DNA of 64,000 nucleotides from contig NZ_CP011254.1 of NCBI RefSeq assembly GCF_001006005.1, positions 4,774,001 to 4,838,000 of the forward strand, written 5' to 3'. Of the stretch, positions 9,178-17,911 are shown one piece after another; the first letter of the stretch is position 1; each line of letters starts with the position of its first letter. Under the pieces are notes generated by a model. It was not told the origin of the DNA and searched no databases. It saw only the letters and a program-made list of their open reading frames with translations. Origin of the DNA: Serratia fonticola. Its GTDB lineage: Bacteria > Pseudomonadota > Gammaproteobacteria > Enterobacterales > Enterobacteriaceae. A program made the position numbers and the translations under genes.

Positions 9178-10452
9178 ATGTCGACTAAAAAAAAGACGCA
9201 GTCCAAGTTTGGTGTTCATTCAGAAGTAGGGAAATTGCATAAAGTCATGGTCTGCGCCCCTGGCAAGGCGCATAACCGGCTGACGCCGAGTAATTGTGAT
9301 GAGCTGTTGTTTGATGACGTGCTGTGGGTTGAGCGCGCCAAACGTGACCATTTTGACTTTATGACCAAGATGCGCGAACACGGCGTAGACGTGGTTGAAA
9401 TGCACAACCTGCTGGCGGAAACCCTGGCGTTGCCCGAAGCCAGAAAGTGGATACTGGATCAGCAGATTGTGCCTAATGAAGTGTCGCTGGGGATCTTGAA
9501 TGAAACCCGCAGCTTCCTGGATGGCCTGGCACCACGGGCGTTGGCGGAGGTACTGATCGGTGGCCTTTCCACTACCGAGCTGGCTAAAGAAGGTTATGCC
9601 GACCACGAAGAGCTGAAGCTGATCCGTGAAGCGGTAGGCATTACCGAATATCTGCTGCCACCGCTGCCGAATACCTTATATACCCGTGATACCACCTGCT
9701 GGATCTACGGCGGCGTGACCTTGAACCCACTGTATTGGCCTGCCCGTCACGAAGAGACCATTTTGACCACGGCGATCTATAAGTTCCACCCAGACTTTGG
9801 CGAAGCCAATGTTAACGTCTGGTGGGGGGATCCAACCGTACACCACGGTACTGCCACGCTCGAAGGCGGGGACGTGATGCCGATCGGCAACAAAACGGTG
9901 CTGATTGGGATGAGTGAGCGTACTTCGCATCAGGCGATCACCCAACTGGCCGCCGCGCTGTTTGCCAACAAACATTCCGGCGTTGAACGGGTGATGATTG
10001 CCGCCATGCCGAAACTGCGTGCCGCCATGCACCTGGATACGGTATTTACCTTCTGCGACCGTGATGTGGTGACGCTCTACCCGGCTATCGTCAATCAGAT
10101 CAAAACCTTCTCACTGCGCCCGGATGATGGCCCAACCGGCATGAAGCTGAGCCGCGATAAAGGCACCTTTGTTGAAGCCATTGCCGGAGCACTGAACCTG
10201 AAAAAACTGCGGGTGGTGGAAACCGAAGGCAATGACTACGACACCGAACGCCAACAGTGGGACAGCGGCAACAACATGGTGGCGCTCTCTCCTGGGGTGG
10301 TGCTGGCTTACGACCGTAATACCAAAACCAATACCCAACTGCGCAAAGAAGGGGTTGAGGTGATTGAGATTGTCGGTAGTGAGCTGGGCCGTGGCCGTGG
10401 CGGCGGCCACTGTATGACCTGCCCGATTATCCGCGATGCGATAGACTATTAA
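9178..10452 (+). CDS. arcA: Arginine deiminase
   Basis: A 424-residue cytoplasmic enzyme converting L-arginine to L-citrulline plus ammonia. It has the family's five-bladed guanidino-group-modifying fold landmarks: an N-terminal GVHSEVGKL start, LEGGDVM, an MHLDT(V)F catalytic His segment, and the catalytic Cys in GGHCMTCP at about residue 412. It is translationally close to arcD. Unlike a full arginine deiminase operon there is no ornithine carbamoyltransferase (arcB) or carbamate kinase (arcC) here; a terminator follows directly. The pair could still produce ammonia and consume protons for acid tolerance, or rely on arcBC elsewhere. Confidence 0.97.
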   Translation: MSTKKKTQSKFGVHSEVGKLHKVMVCAPGKAHNRLTPSNCDELLFDDVLWVERAKRDHFDFMTKMREHGVDVVEMHNLLAETLALPEARKWILDQQIVPNEVSLGILNETRSFLDGLAPRALAEVLIGGLSTTELAKEGYADHEELKLIREAVGITEYLLPPLPNTLYTRDTTCWIYGGVTLNPLYWPARHEETILTTAIYKFHPDFGEANVNVWWGDPTVHHGTATLEGGDVMPIGNKTVLIGMSERTSHQAITQLAAALFANKHSGVERVMIAAMPKLRAAMHLDTVFTFCDRDVVTLYPAIVNQIKTFSLRPDDGPTGMKLSRDKGTFVEAIAGALNLKKLRVVETEGNDYDTERQQWDSGNNMVALSPGVVLAYDRNTKTNTQLRKEGVEVIEIVGSELGRGRGGGHCMTCPIIRDAIDY

Positions 10453-10462
10453 TACTTACGAT

Positions 10463-10489
10463 AAAAGGGCACGCCTTTGGTGCCCTTTT
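10463..10489 (+). terminator. Rho-independent terminator of arcDA
   Basis: Perfect 9-bp stem AAAAGGGCA / TGCCCTTTT with a 9-nt loop, ending in a T-rich tail (TTTTATATCTTT), 11 bp past the arcA stop codon. Confidence 0.85.
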
Positions 10490-10608
10490 ATATCTTTCGC
10501 ATAATTTCTTGCCGTTTGTGCGATTACGTGTGCGCACAGGAAAATGAGCCAGAGGTACAGTTTAAAGAAAACCATAATCAAGTCATATAGTTAACCTGAG
10601 AGGTTCAC

Positions 10609-11712
10609 ATGCTCTATGTAGACATTCCTAGCCGTGAAGAATACTGTTACTTAACCGATATTCGTGCGGATGCATGTATCTCGATTTATATTCAGACCTC
10701 CCCTTTACACCAACAATTAGAAGCCAGCAAAATTCAACTGGGTAATTTCATCAAGGAAGCCTTGTTGCTGGTGAACGACAGCGGTGTCGATAAACGACGT
10801 ATCGCGTTGTTGGAAGAAGAGCTTTATTCCGTGTTGGAAGATGAATCATTTTGGGATTTGCATGCCCGCAGCCTGGCAGTGTTTGCAACACCAGACAGCA
10901 TCAGGACTTACCGACTGGCAAATGAATTATCTAATCGACTCGAGGTCGGAGATCGTTTCTACCTTAAGCCATTATTGCGTGCGTTAACCTTCCCACATTC
11001 AGCCTACATCTTGGCGCTGTCTGAAAACCAGACACGCCTGATCGAATTTTTTGCCGATGCACCAGCAGAAGAGATGAAAGTACCCAACATGCCTGCGCGC
11101 TTAAAGGACGCGATGGGAGATGCAGCATTGAATGATCGCCATCATGGGGCAGTTCATCATAAAGTAAGATTGGCACAATATACACGCAAAATTGACCAGG
11201 CGTTACGCCCACTATTTGCCAGACATGAATCTCCTCTGATCCTTGTCGGTACCGAACCTCTTGTCTCTATCTATCGTTTAACCAATTCGTTGCCTAACCT
11301 GACAGAGGAGGCGTTATTCAAGAATGCCGAACACCTTGGTACCTCTGAGTTAGTCTCTTTGGTGCGGCCATTAATGGATAACTATTATCAGGCACAATTG
11401 AACGCATTGGCATCACGCTTTGAAACACGCTCAGGGGAGCGTCGTGTTACGCAGGATCTGTCCGATGCGGCAAGAGCAGCCTCATTTGGAGCCATTGACC
11501 TGTTACTTGTTAACCTCGACAGTACGCAAAGCGGTACCATCGATGAGCAAGGATTAATCACGTTTAGTGGCAGCAATAATGAGAATACCTATAGCCTGGT
11601 TGACGAAATTGCAAAGCGCGCGATGGTTAGTGGTGCCAGAATTTTCGCTGTACGCAGTGAAGATTTGCCGCCAGGTGCCGATCTTAACGCCATATTACGT
11701 TACCCACTATAG
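10609..11712 (+). CDS. baeRF-like protein (bacterial archaeo-eukaryotic release factor family)
   Basis: This 367-residue soluble protein resembles the baeRF families, which share the eRF1/Pelota/Vms1-like fold: a central segment with a His-rich linker (NDRHHGAVHHKV), then a C-terminal Rossmann-like domain containing RFETRSGERRVTQDLSDAARAA followed by GAIDLLLVNLDS and a final ARIFAV strand. A GGQ peptidyl-hydrolysis motif is not evident, so any ribosome-associated hydrolase role is doubtful. GAGAGG precedes the ATG. It is separated from arcA by a terminator and about 120 bp, so it probably has its own promoter. Its physiological function is unknown; baeRF genes are often linked to stress loci. 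Confidence 0.6.
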   Translation: MLYVDIPSREEYCYLTDIRADACISIYIQTSPLHQQLEASKIQLGNFIKEALLLVNDSGVDKRRIALLEEELYSVLEDESFWDLHARSLAVFATPDSIRTYRLANELSNRLEVGDRFYLKPLLRALTFPHSAYILALSENQTRLIEFFADAPAEEMKVPNMPARLKDAMGDAALNDRHHGAVHHKVRLAQYTRKIDQALRPLFARHESPLILVGTEPLVSIYRLTNSLPNLTEEALFKNAEHLGTSELVSLVRPLMDNYYQAQLNALASRFETRSGERRVTQDLSDAARAASFGAIDLLLVNLDSTQSGTIDEQGLITFSGSNNENTYSLVDEIAKRAMVSGARIFAVRSEDLPPGADLNAILRYPL

Positions 11713-11714
11713 GG

Positions 11715-11751
11715 AAGCACTGGCCGGTGAACTTGTCGAAGACCAGTGCTT
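11715..11751 (+). terminator. Stem-loop after the baeRF-like gene
   Basis: A 9-bp perfect stem AAGCACTGG / CCAGTGCTT with a 19-nt loop, immediately after the stop codon. There is no clear T-tract, so its function as an intrinsic terminator is tentative. Confidence 0.45.
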
Positions 11752-11824
11752 ATTGAGGGTTGTCACTGCTGCTATGCTCAGTTGCAACTTTAGATGCTAA
11801 ATAGTGTAATAAAATCAAGTGGTA

Positions 11825-11843
11825 GGGCGCAACATGTGCGCCC
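11825..11843. repeat. Short dispersed palindrome, copy 1
   Basis: GGGCGCAACATGTGCGCCC is an almost perfect palindrome between the convergent baeRF-like and beta-lactamase genes. It belongs to a family seen at least four more times in intergenic positions of this window, and may serve as a transcription end for one or both genes. Confidence 0.7.
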
Positions 11844-11899
11844 ATCTTGATAAGCAACAGCGCTCTAAACAGGTACCCATACACAGTGACATCCCCGAT

Positions 11900-12787
11900 T
11901 TAAAGACCTTCGGTAACAATTTTAGCAGCCGCAGCCAACACGTCTTTGCGGGCTTCGGCATTCTGCTGTGGCTGCGTGAAATAGGTCACCAACACCAACG
12001 GTGCGTGGTTAGCTGGCCAAATCACGGCGATATCGTTAGTGGTACCGTAATCACCGCTGCCGGTTTTATCACCGACTATCCACGTGGTTGGCAGACCTGC
12101 GCGAATGCTGGCTCCGCCGGTAGTATTCCCCTTCATCCATTCAACCAGTTGAGCACGCTGTGGTTCACCCAGCGCCTTGCCCAAGGTCAGGTTTTGCAGG
12201 CTTTTTGCCATCGCCAGCGGCGAACTCGTGTCACGTTCATCACCCGGAATGGCGGTATTCAAGGTGGGCTCGGTACGATCAAGACGGAAGGTTTTATCGC
12301 CGATGGTACGCGCAAATTCTGTTACTTTTGCCGGGCCGCCAAGATGCTCAAGGATTTTGTTCATCGCCGTGTTGTCACTGTACTGGATGGTGGCGGCGCT
12401 GAACTCGGCCAGGGTCATCCCGGTATCCAGGTGTTTTTCGGCGATCGGGTTGTAGTTGACCAGATCGGATTGCTTGATTTCCATCCGCTTAGCCAAAAGA
12501 TTTTTATCCGTCTCGCTCTGTTTTAACAACGCCGACACCGCCATCACCTTGCTGGTGCTGCACATAGGAAAACGTTCATCCCCGCGATACAGGATCTGCG
12601 AATTATCGGCGGTATCGATCAGCGCCACGCCCAGGCGGCCACCGGAGCTTTTCTCCAGCTCAGACAGTTGCTGCTGAATATTCGCCTTGGCATTAGCAGT
12701 TTGCGCCCATAGCGGTGCGCTACCGAACAGCAACGGCATAACCGTAGCCACCATCAGGGTGGTTTTACGTAGTGTATTTTTAATCAT
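11900..12787 (-). CDS. blaFONA: Class A extended-spectrum-type beta-lactamase (FONA/SFO-1 group, CTX-M-like)
   Basis: A 295-residue periplasmic serine beta-lactamase with a cleavable signal peptide (basic start, hydrophobic core, cut near APLWAQ). All class A motifs are intact: S70-x-x-K in CSTSKV, the S130-D-N loop in YSDNTA, E166 in RTEPTLN, and K234-T-G in [13 protein letters not shown]; the Ser after KTG is shared with CTX-M enzymes, which hydrolyse cefotaxime efficiently. The sequence fits the chromosomal FONA enzymes of Serratia fonticola and plasmid-borne SFO-1. ATG 12787 is chosen because GAGG lies about 6 nt upstream; an in-frame ATG four codons earlier lacks this. It is divergent from an ampR-type regulator, predicting induction by beta-lactams. 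Confidence 0.95.
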   Translation of the reverse strand: MIKNTLRKTTLMVATVMPLLFGSAPLWAQTANAKANIQQQLSELEKSSGGRLGVALIDTADNSQILYRGDERFPMCSTSKVMAVSALLKQSETDKNLLAKRMEIKQSDLVNYNPIAEKHLDTGMTLAEFSAATIQYSDNTAMNKILEHLGGPAKVTEFARTIGDKTFRLDRTEPTLNTAIPGDERDTSSPLAMAKSLQNLTLGKALGEPQRAQLVEWMKGNTTGGASIRAGLPTTWIVGDKTGSGDYGTTNDIAVIWPANHAPLVLVTYFTQPQQNAEARKDVLAAAAKIVTEGL

Positions 12788-12880
12788 GTTTTGCCTCACA
12801 TAAAATGGATTAACGCAGTAGGTCGTCCTTCAGTTGGCGGGAAATATCCTCTGTTAGGCCGTGATTGACAAGCGACAAGA

Positions 12881-12903
12881 ATTTTCTCTAGCATAAAGAA
12901 AAT
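12881..12903. promoter_or_regulatory. Candidate AmpR operator between bla and ampR
   Basis: Perfect 7-bp inverted repeat ATTTTCT / AGAAAAT with a 9-nt spacer, ending 17 bp before ampR and lying about 95-115 bp upstream of the bla start. The position suits a LysR-type activator that represses its own gene and activates the divergent beta-lactamase. Binding is inferred from symmetry and location. Confidence 0.55.
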
Positions 12904-12919
12904 CTTTTGGATAACACCC

Positions 12920-13795
12920 ATGCGCTCTAATCTTCCCCTGAATGCCCTACGTGCTTTTGAAGCCTCTGCCAGACATTTGAGTTTCACACGGGCAGCGCTG
13001 GAGCTCTATGTTACCCAGGCCGCCGTTAGCCAACAGGTTCGGCTGCTTGAAGAGCGCCTGGGTATGGTGCTGTTTAAACGCTTACCCCGTGGTTTAGAAA
13101 TGACGGAGGAATCGCGGGCGCTGTTTGCCGTGTTAACCGACGCCTTTGGCCATATTGAAAAAGCCTTTCGGCAGTTTGAAGGGGGGCAATTTCAGGAGGT
13201 GCTCACCGTTGCCGCCGTTGGCACCTTTGCCGTGGGTTGGCTGTTGCCGCGTCTTGAGCGGTTCAGGCAAGAGCATCCTTTTGTCGAACTGCGGCTGCGC
13301 ACCAACAATAACGTCGTCAATCTGGCCGCCGAAGGGCTGGATTTCGCCATCCGTTTTGGTACGGGTTTGTGGCCATCAACCCATAACGAAATGCTGTTTG
13401 AGGCGCCGCTGACCGTGTTGTGTACGCCCGCTACGGCTAAACGGCTCGTTACTCCAGCCGATCTGCTGCAAGAGGATTTACTGCGTTCTTACCGTGCTGA
13501 AGAGTGGGAAAACTGGTTTGCTGCCGCTGGCCTGCAGGCAGTGAGAGTTAATGGCGCCATCTTTGATTCATCCCGTCTGATGATCGAGAGCGCTATCCAT
13601 TCCGGTGGTGTGGCATTAGCCCCAGCGAAAATGTTTACCCGGGAACTCGCTACCGCGCAGCTGGTGCGCCCTTTTGCTACCGAAATCAACATGGGCAGTT
13701 ACTGGTTAACCCATTTAAAATCGAAGGCAATGACCCCGGCGATGGAAATATTTAGCGAGTGGCTACTGAAGGAAGCAGCAGAAGATAATACGTAG
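12920..13795 (+). CDS. ampR: AmpR-type LysR-family regulator of the beta-lactamase
   Basis: A 291-residue LysR-type protein: N-terminal winged helix (residues ~6-65, NALRAFEASARHLSFTRAA then VTQAAVSQQVRLLE), then an effector domain. The segment AAVGTFAVGWLLPRL and the LDFAIRFG strand (Asp near 135 in AmpR numbering) match the muropeptide-binding region of AmpR/CumR/PenR proteins. These regulators respond to cell-wall recycling products: 1,6-anhydro-muropeptides activate, UDP-MurNAc-pentapeptide represses. Being divergent from a class A bla with only 132 bp between them, it is the cognate regulator, as described for SFO-1, CumA and CdiA. Confidence 0.9.
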   Translation: MRSNLPLNALRAFEASARHLSFTRAALELYVTQAAVSQQVRLLEERLGMVLFKRLPRGLEMTEESRALFAVLTDAFGHIEKAFRQFEGGQFQEVLTVAAVGTFAVGWLLPRLERFRQEHPFVELRLRTNNNVVNLAAEGLDFAIRFGTGLWPSTHNEMLFEAPLTVLCTPATAKRLVTPADLLQEDLLRSYRAEEWENWFAAAGLQAVRVNGAIFDSSRLMIESAIHSGGVALAPAKMFTRELATAQLVRPFATEINMGSYWLTHLKSKAMTPAMEIFSEWLLKEAAEDNT

Positions 13796-13816
13796 GGGCA
13801 CAGCATGCTGCGCCCC
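13795..13816. repeat. Short dispersed palindrome, copy 2
   Basis: A 22-bp near-palindrome with the GCAGCATGCTGCGCCCC core abuts the last base of ampR and separates it from the convergent rbtK gene. It is the same family as the copies near 11.8, 27.9, 60.6 and 61.2 kb. Confidence 0.75.
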
Positions 13817-13830
13817 TCGAGTTTCCAGAC

Positions 13831-15450
13831 TTATTGCAGCTCCTCACGGATCCGTTTGGCCGCACTTTGCAACAGCTTATAGGCCTCATAGCGATTGGCG
13901 TGCAACTGGCGGAAATCCGCATTCGGTTGGTATTGGCTATCCAACTCGGAAAACTGCGCCATCGCCTGCTCCACCGAGGTGGCAACCTTCCCCGCCACTG
14001 CACCCAGGATCGCCGACCCCAGCAATACCGGCTCCTCCGCCTTGGTTGTCACTACCGTGCAGCCACAGCTATCCGCCAGCAACTGCCGTACCAACGGATG
14101 ACGGCCAGCCCCGCCGCTGATCACGATCTGCTCAACGGTGACGCCCATCTGGGACTGGGCATCGAGGATTTGCCTGAGCCCATAGCCAATCCCGCAAATT
14201 CCGGCAACATACAGGGCCACCAGGTTATCGAGGTTGCTCTCCATACCCAACCCGGCAACCACGGCACGGGAATGAGGATCGGCAAACGGGGCGCGGTTAC
14301 CAAGGAACTCGGGAACCACATGCAGACCATTGGCGAGTTTTGCCGCTTCCGACGCAGAAACCATTTTGGCCAGCGCCAAATCGGCCAACAAGGTTGGCAG
14401 TGAAATACCCAATGCCTTAGCCTGCTCCGCAGCCTCTGGTGCCGCGGGGTGGAACGAGACCAACTGCTTGATCGCCGCCCCCGCCGCGCTCTGCCCACCT
14501 TCATTCAACCAAAATCCCGGCACCATTGCAGAGTAATATGGCCCCCAAACGCCTGGGACAAACGCCGGGTTTTGCGTGGTGGTCATCGTGCAGGACGACG
14601 TGCCAAACACGTAAGCCAGGTTATTGGTGACGCCACCGCCAACACCGACAGTACCAATCCCGCCAGCATGGGCATCAATCAAGCCCACGGCGACAGGCGT
14701 GCCCACTACTAATCCCATTTCTTTGGCCGCTTCTGCCGTCAGGCCATTGCCACAAGGCGTACCAGGTTCTTTGATATGTTCCCCAATGCGGCGGAACGCT
14801 TCGTCTGCCAACTCTTCAAGGCCGATGGTACGGAAATAGTCCGGGTCCCAACGTTTCTCATGGGCCAGATAGGTCCATTTGCAGGTCACCGTACAGACGG
14901 AACGAGCCAGATCCCCTGTGGCGCGCCAGGTCAGGAAATCGGCCAGGTCGAAGAACTGCCAGGCGCTATCGTAGACCGCACGACGGTTCTCCTTCAGCCA
15001 AAGCAGCTTGGGCGTTTCCATTTCTGGGGAGATTTTTCCGCCAACGTAGTTAAGTACAGGATGCCCGGTAGCGTTGATTCGCTCGGCCTGCTCCGTTGCC
15101 CGATGGTCCATCCACACGATAATGTTTCGGTCGGGATCTTCAGATGGCCCTACTGCCAGGGGGTTGCCGTCTGCATCGAGTACCACCAGGGAGCAGGTGG
15201 CATCAAAGCCGATGCCTGCCACGTTACTTGGGGAAATGCCGGATGCGGCAACCGCCTGCTTGATGCTGGTGCACACCGCTTGCCATATCTCACGGCTGGA
15301 TTGTTCAACATAATTTTCTGGGCCGCGGAACAGGGTAATCTCTTGGCTGGCATGCGCCAACATAGTACCGGAGAGATCAAAAACCCCTGCCCGTGCGCTG
15401 CCTGAACCTACATCGACACCGATAACGACCTGTTGTTGATTGTTCATCAT
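13831..15450 (-). CDS. rbtK: D-ribulokinase, FGGY family
   Basis: A 539-residue cytoplasmic kinase of the FGGY carbohydrate-kinase family. The N-terminal GVDVGSGSARAGVFD phosphate-1 loop, the WMDHRA motif, DAHAGGIGTVG, and the C-terminal ISGGAGRHPLVRQLLAD segment are all present. It should phosphorylate D-ribulose to D-ribulose 5-phosphate, the second step of ribitol catabolism. It lies 9 bp downstream of the ribitol dehydrogenase gene in one operon. ATG 15450 is favoured because AGG is 5 nt upstream; a GTG two codons earlier overlaps that site. No ribitol transporter is present in the window. Confidence 0.88.
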   Translation of the reverse strand: MMNNQQQVVIGVDVGSGSARAGVFDLSGTMLAHASQEITLFRGPENYVEQSSREIWQAVCTSIKQAVAASGISPSNVAGIGFDATCSLVVLDADGNPLAVGPSEDPDRNIIVWMDHRATEQAERINATGHPVLNYVGGKISPEMETPKLLWLKENRRAVYDSAWQFFDLADFLTWRATGDLARSVCTVTCKWTYLAHEKRWDPDYFRTIGLEELADEAFRRIGEHIKEPGTPCGNGLTAEAAKEMGLVVGTPVAVGLIDAHAGGIGTVGVGGGVTNNLAYVFGTSSCTMTTTQNPAFVPGVWGPYYSAMVPGFWLNEGGQSAAGAAIKQLVSFHPAAPEAAEQAKALGISLPTLLADLALAKMVSASEAAKLANGLHVVPEFLGNRAPFADPHSRAVVAGLGMESNLDNLVALYVAGICGIGYGLRQILDAQSQMGVTVEQIVISGGAGRHPLVRQLLADSCGCTVVTTKAEEPVLLGSAILGAVAGKVATSVEQAMAQFSELDSQYQPNADFRQLHANRYEAYKLLQSAAKRIREELQ

Positions 15451-15459
15451 TTTCACCTA

Positions 15460-16206
15460 TCAGAGATCGACACTGTTTGGCAGGATCACCAGGTCACGTA
15501 CGGTGACATGCTTCGAGCGCGTTACCATAAACAACACCGCTTCGGCCACTTCCCTTGGCTGCATTAGGCTGCCGTTGGCCAAAGCCTCATCCATCTTGGC
15601 TTTTGGCCAATCGTCCAGCAGCGCGGTAACCACCGGCCCTGGCAACACGGCACCCACCCGCACGCCATACTGCGCTACCTGGCGGCGCGTGGAGTGCACA
15701 AACGCCTGAACGGCAAATTTTGAGGCGGTATAAATCGGCTCCCAGATCACCGGAACGACCCCGGCAATCGAGCTAGTAAACAGAATATCACCGGATTTTT
15801 GCTCGATCAGATGCGGCAGTACCGCCTGTACCGAACGAAACGCGGCGTTAATATTGAGATTAAGTACGCGATCCCAAACGTCCGGATCCCCTTCAGCCAC
15901 CGGGCCGCCAATATAGGCGCCGGCATTGGCGTGAAAAATATCGAGGCGTCCGGCAGCAGCCAGAATGCCGGACAGCATGCCGGAAACCTGCTGTGGGTTG
16001 AGCAAATCGATGACTAGTGGATAGGCGTTTTCACCAAGTTCATCGGTCAGGCGCCGCAGCTTTTCCTGGTTACGGTCGATCAGCACCACTTTAGCCCCGG
16101 CCTGCAGGAAAATACGCGCGCACTCCAGGCCGATACCCGAGGCCGCACCGGTGATCGCCGCGACCTTACCTTTGAGAGAGAAATTCAATTGGGTGAAATC
16201 TGTCAT
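15460..16206 (-). CDS. rbtD: Ribitol 2-dehydrogenase (SDR family)
   Basis: A 248-residue short-chain dehydrogenase oxidising ribitol to D-ribulose with NAD+. It carries the [10 protein letters not shown] cofactor loop, the NAG motif ([10 protein letters not shown]), a catalytic Ser (SSIAG), and the YTASK catalytic Tyr-Lys. Long stretches are nearly identical to my memory of the Klebsiella/Serratia enzyme ([39 protein letters not shown]). AAGGA precedes the ATG. It is the first gene of the rbtD-rbtK operon and is divergent from a LacI-family regulator, the classical rbt arrangement. Confidence 0.95.
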   Translation of the reverse strand: MTDFTQLNFSLKGKVAAITGAASGIGLECARIFLQAGAKVVLIDRNQEKLRRLTDELGENAYPLVIDLLNPQQVSGMLSGILAAAGRLDIFHANAGAYIGGPVAEGDPDVWDRVLNLNINAAFRSVQAVLPHLIEQKSGDILFTSSIAGVVPVIWEPIYTASKFAVQAFVHSTRRQVAQYGVRVGAVLPGPVVTALLDDWPKAKMDEALANGSLMQPREVAEAVLFMVTRSKHVTVRDLVILPNSVDL

Positions 16207-16300
16207 GGTTGGGTTCCTTTATTAAACAAGAGATCAAATCGTCCCGATGAAGTCACTGAGTGTGAGTTCATCGCGTTAAGAATTTGGCTGTCGATATTGC

Positions 16301-16675
16301 CCCTCACCCTAACCCTCTCCCAAAGGGAGAGGGAACCGAGCGTGCCACGGATTAGCTCCCGATCCTGACTTAAGCACCGAATTCGCAAGGGCTAAAGCGT
16401 GCAACTGTTCCTGACCCAGCTTTATATTTGCAAGGGTTGGAAACGCACCACCGCACCTGACCTCAACGCCGTACCAGCCTCTCTCCCTGTGGGAACCAAG
16501 CGTGCCACGGATTAGCTCCCAAGCATGGCTTAAGCACCAAATTCGCAAGGGCTAAAGCGTGCAGCTGTTCCTGACCTCAGCTTTATATTTGCAAGGGTTG
16601 GAAACGCACCACCGCACCTGACCTCAACGCCGTGCCAGCCCCCTCTCCCTGTGGGAGAGGGTTGGGGTGAGGGGA
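16301..16675. repeat. Composite MITE-like element with a 160-bp tandem duplication
   Basis: Between rbtD and its regulator lies a block bounded by CCCTCACCCTAACCCTCTCC-type sequence (16301-16333) and its inverted version (about 16641-16675, ending GGGTTGGGGTGAGGGG). Inside, a unit starting GGGAACCGAGCGTGCCACGG at 16331 recurs at 16491 (GGGAACCAAGCGTGCCACGG) with a 160-bp period and only scattered differences, plus one single-base insertion. No coding sequence is present. Same end type as the element at 3247-3500. It sits between the rbt operon and the start of the divergent regulator, so it lengthens the shared promoter region. Confidence 0.8.
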
Positions 16676-16783
16676 AGTTTACGCCCCCTATCACACCCTT
16701 TGCTCACAACGCTCAATCGATTGAGCATAATTGCTACTTTTTATTTTTACTGTCAAGATATAGAAAATTGGGGAGCGAAATTT

Positions 16784-17800
16784 GTGACTGGGTTCAAAGC
16801 AAAAAAAACGACGATTTACGATCTGGCCGAACTGGCCGGAGCCTCCTCAAGCGCGGTCAGCGCCGTGCTCAATGGCAGTTGGAAAAAACGCCGCATCGGC
16901 GCCCAACTGGCAGAAAAAATCCTGCGCCTGGCCGAAGAACAAGGCTATACCGTCAATCAGCAGGCCAGCCTGCTGCGCCGCCGCAAATCGACGATGATCG
17001 GCATGATCGTCCCCAAGTATGACAACCGTTACTTTGGTTCGATCGTCGAGCTGTTCGAGTCTATGGCCCGTGAACGCGGCCTGTTCCCGGTGATCACCTG
17101 TACCAGCCGCGATCCTGAACTGGAAATCGAAGCGGCGCGCACCATGCTTTCCTATCAGGTTGACTGGATCATCTCTACCGGTGCTACCGCCCCCGACAAT
17201 ATCACCGAGATCTGCGCCGCCTCCGGTATTTCAACGCTAAATCTCGATCTGCCTGGCACCCTCGCCCCTTCGGTGATCACCGATAACTATGCCGGGGCCA
17301 AAGAGCTGACGTTAAGAATTCTGGCCAACTGTGAAAAACGGCTGGGCTACCTCAAGCCGCTGATCTTCGTGGGGGGACGCGGGGTTGACCATAACACCAC
17401 GGAACGCCTGCGCGGCTTCAGAGATGCCCACCGGCAGTTAGGCCTTGAGGTCATTGAAGAGAACCTGTTGGCCTGCGGCTATTCCCCAGACAAGGCCGAG
17501 CTGGCGATGAAAACGTTTATTGCTCAAGGCGGCGATCTGCAAACCGGGCTGTTCGTCAACTCGACGATCTCGCTTGAAGGCGTGATGCGCTGGTTGGTGG
17601 CGTCTGGCTATCGCGGTGATAAACAGCCGGCGATGGGCTGTTTTGACTGGGACCCTTTCGTACTGCTGTTAGGCCATGACATCGTGATGGTGAAGCAGGA
17701 CGTCAACAAGATGTTGCAGGCGGCGTTTGCGCTGATCGATGCCAACTCGCAAGAAAAGCAACTGATTGAAATACCGCCGATCTTCCCAGAGATGATTTGA
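16784..17800 (+). CDS. rbtR: LacI-family repressor of ribitol catabolism (RbtR-like)
   Basis: A 338-residue LacI/GalR-type regulator: N-terminal helix-turn-helix (TIYDLAELAGASSSAVSAVLNGSWKKRR), a hinge region, then a periplasmic-binding-protein-like ligand domain. I start it at GTG 16784 because GGGGAG at 16770-16775 is an ideal 8 nt away; the longer frame from 16667 would add about 39 residues unlike LacI N-termini and runs into repeat DNA. It is divergent from rbtD, so it very likely represses the ribitol operon until ribitol or ribulose is present. Assignment as RbtR is by context plus family. Confidence 0.82.
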   Translation: MTGFKAKKTTIYDLAELAGASSSAVSAVLNGSWKKRRIGAQLAEKILRLAEEQGYTVNQQASLLRRRKSTMIGMIVPKYDNRYFGSIVELFESMARERGLFPVITCTSRDPELEIEAARTMLSYQVDWIISTGATAPDNITEICAASGISTLNLDLPGTLAPSVITDNYAGAKELTLRILANCEKRLGYLKPLIFVGGRGVDHNTTERLRGFRDAHRQLGLEVIEENLLACGYSPDKAELAMKTFIAQGGDLQTGLFVNSTISLEGVMRWLVASGYRGDKQPAMGCFDWDPFVLLLGHDIVMVKQDVNKMLQAAFALIDANSQEKQLIEIPPIFPEMI

Positions 17801-17879
17801 GTTAACTACGCCGGTATTGTTCGATCCGGGGCTTCAGATAAACGTTTTGGCCGTCCTTTCGACATAAACAAAAGTAAAT

Positions 17880-17905
17880 CCCCTGCAGCTCTGAAGCCGC
17901 AGGGG
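17880..17905 (-). terminator. Terminator for the alkyl sulfatase gene
   Basis: CCCCTGC / GCAGGGG stem with a 12-nt loop directly beyond the sulfatase stop codon. On the minus strand it is followed by ATTTACTTTTG. It could also end the convergent rbtR transcript. Confidence 0.7.
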
Positions 17906-17911
17906 AACTAT

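Noticed and set aside
16203..16548. Short minus-strand open frames in the rbtD-rbtR gap
   Set aside because: They lie in repeat DNA, translate the duplicated units, and have no coding features.
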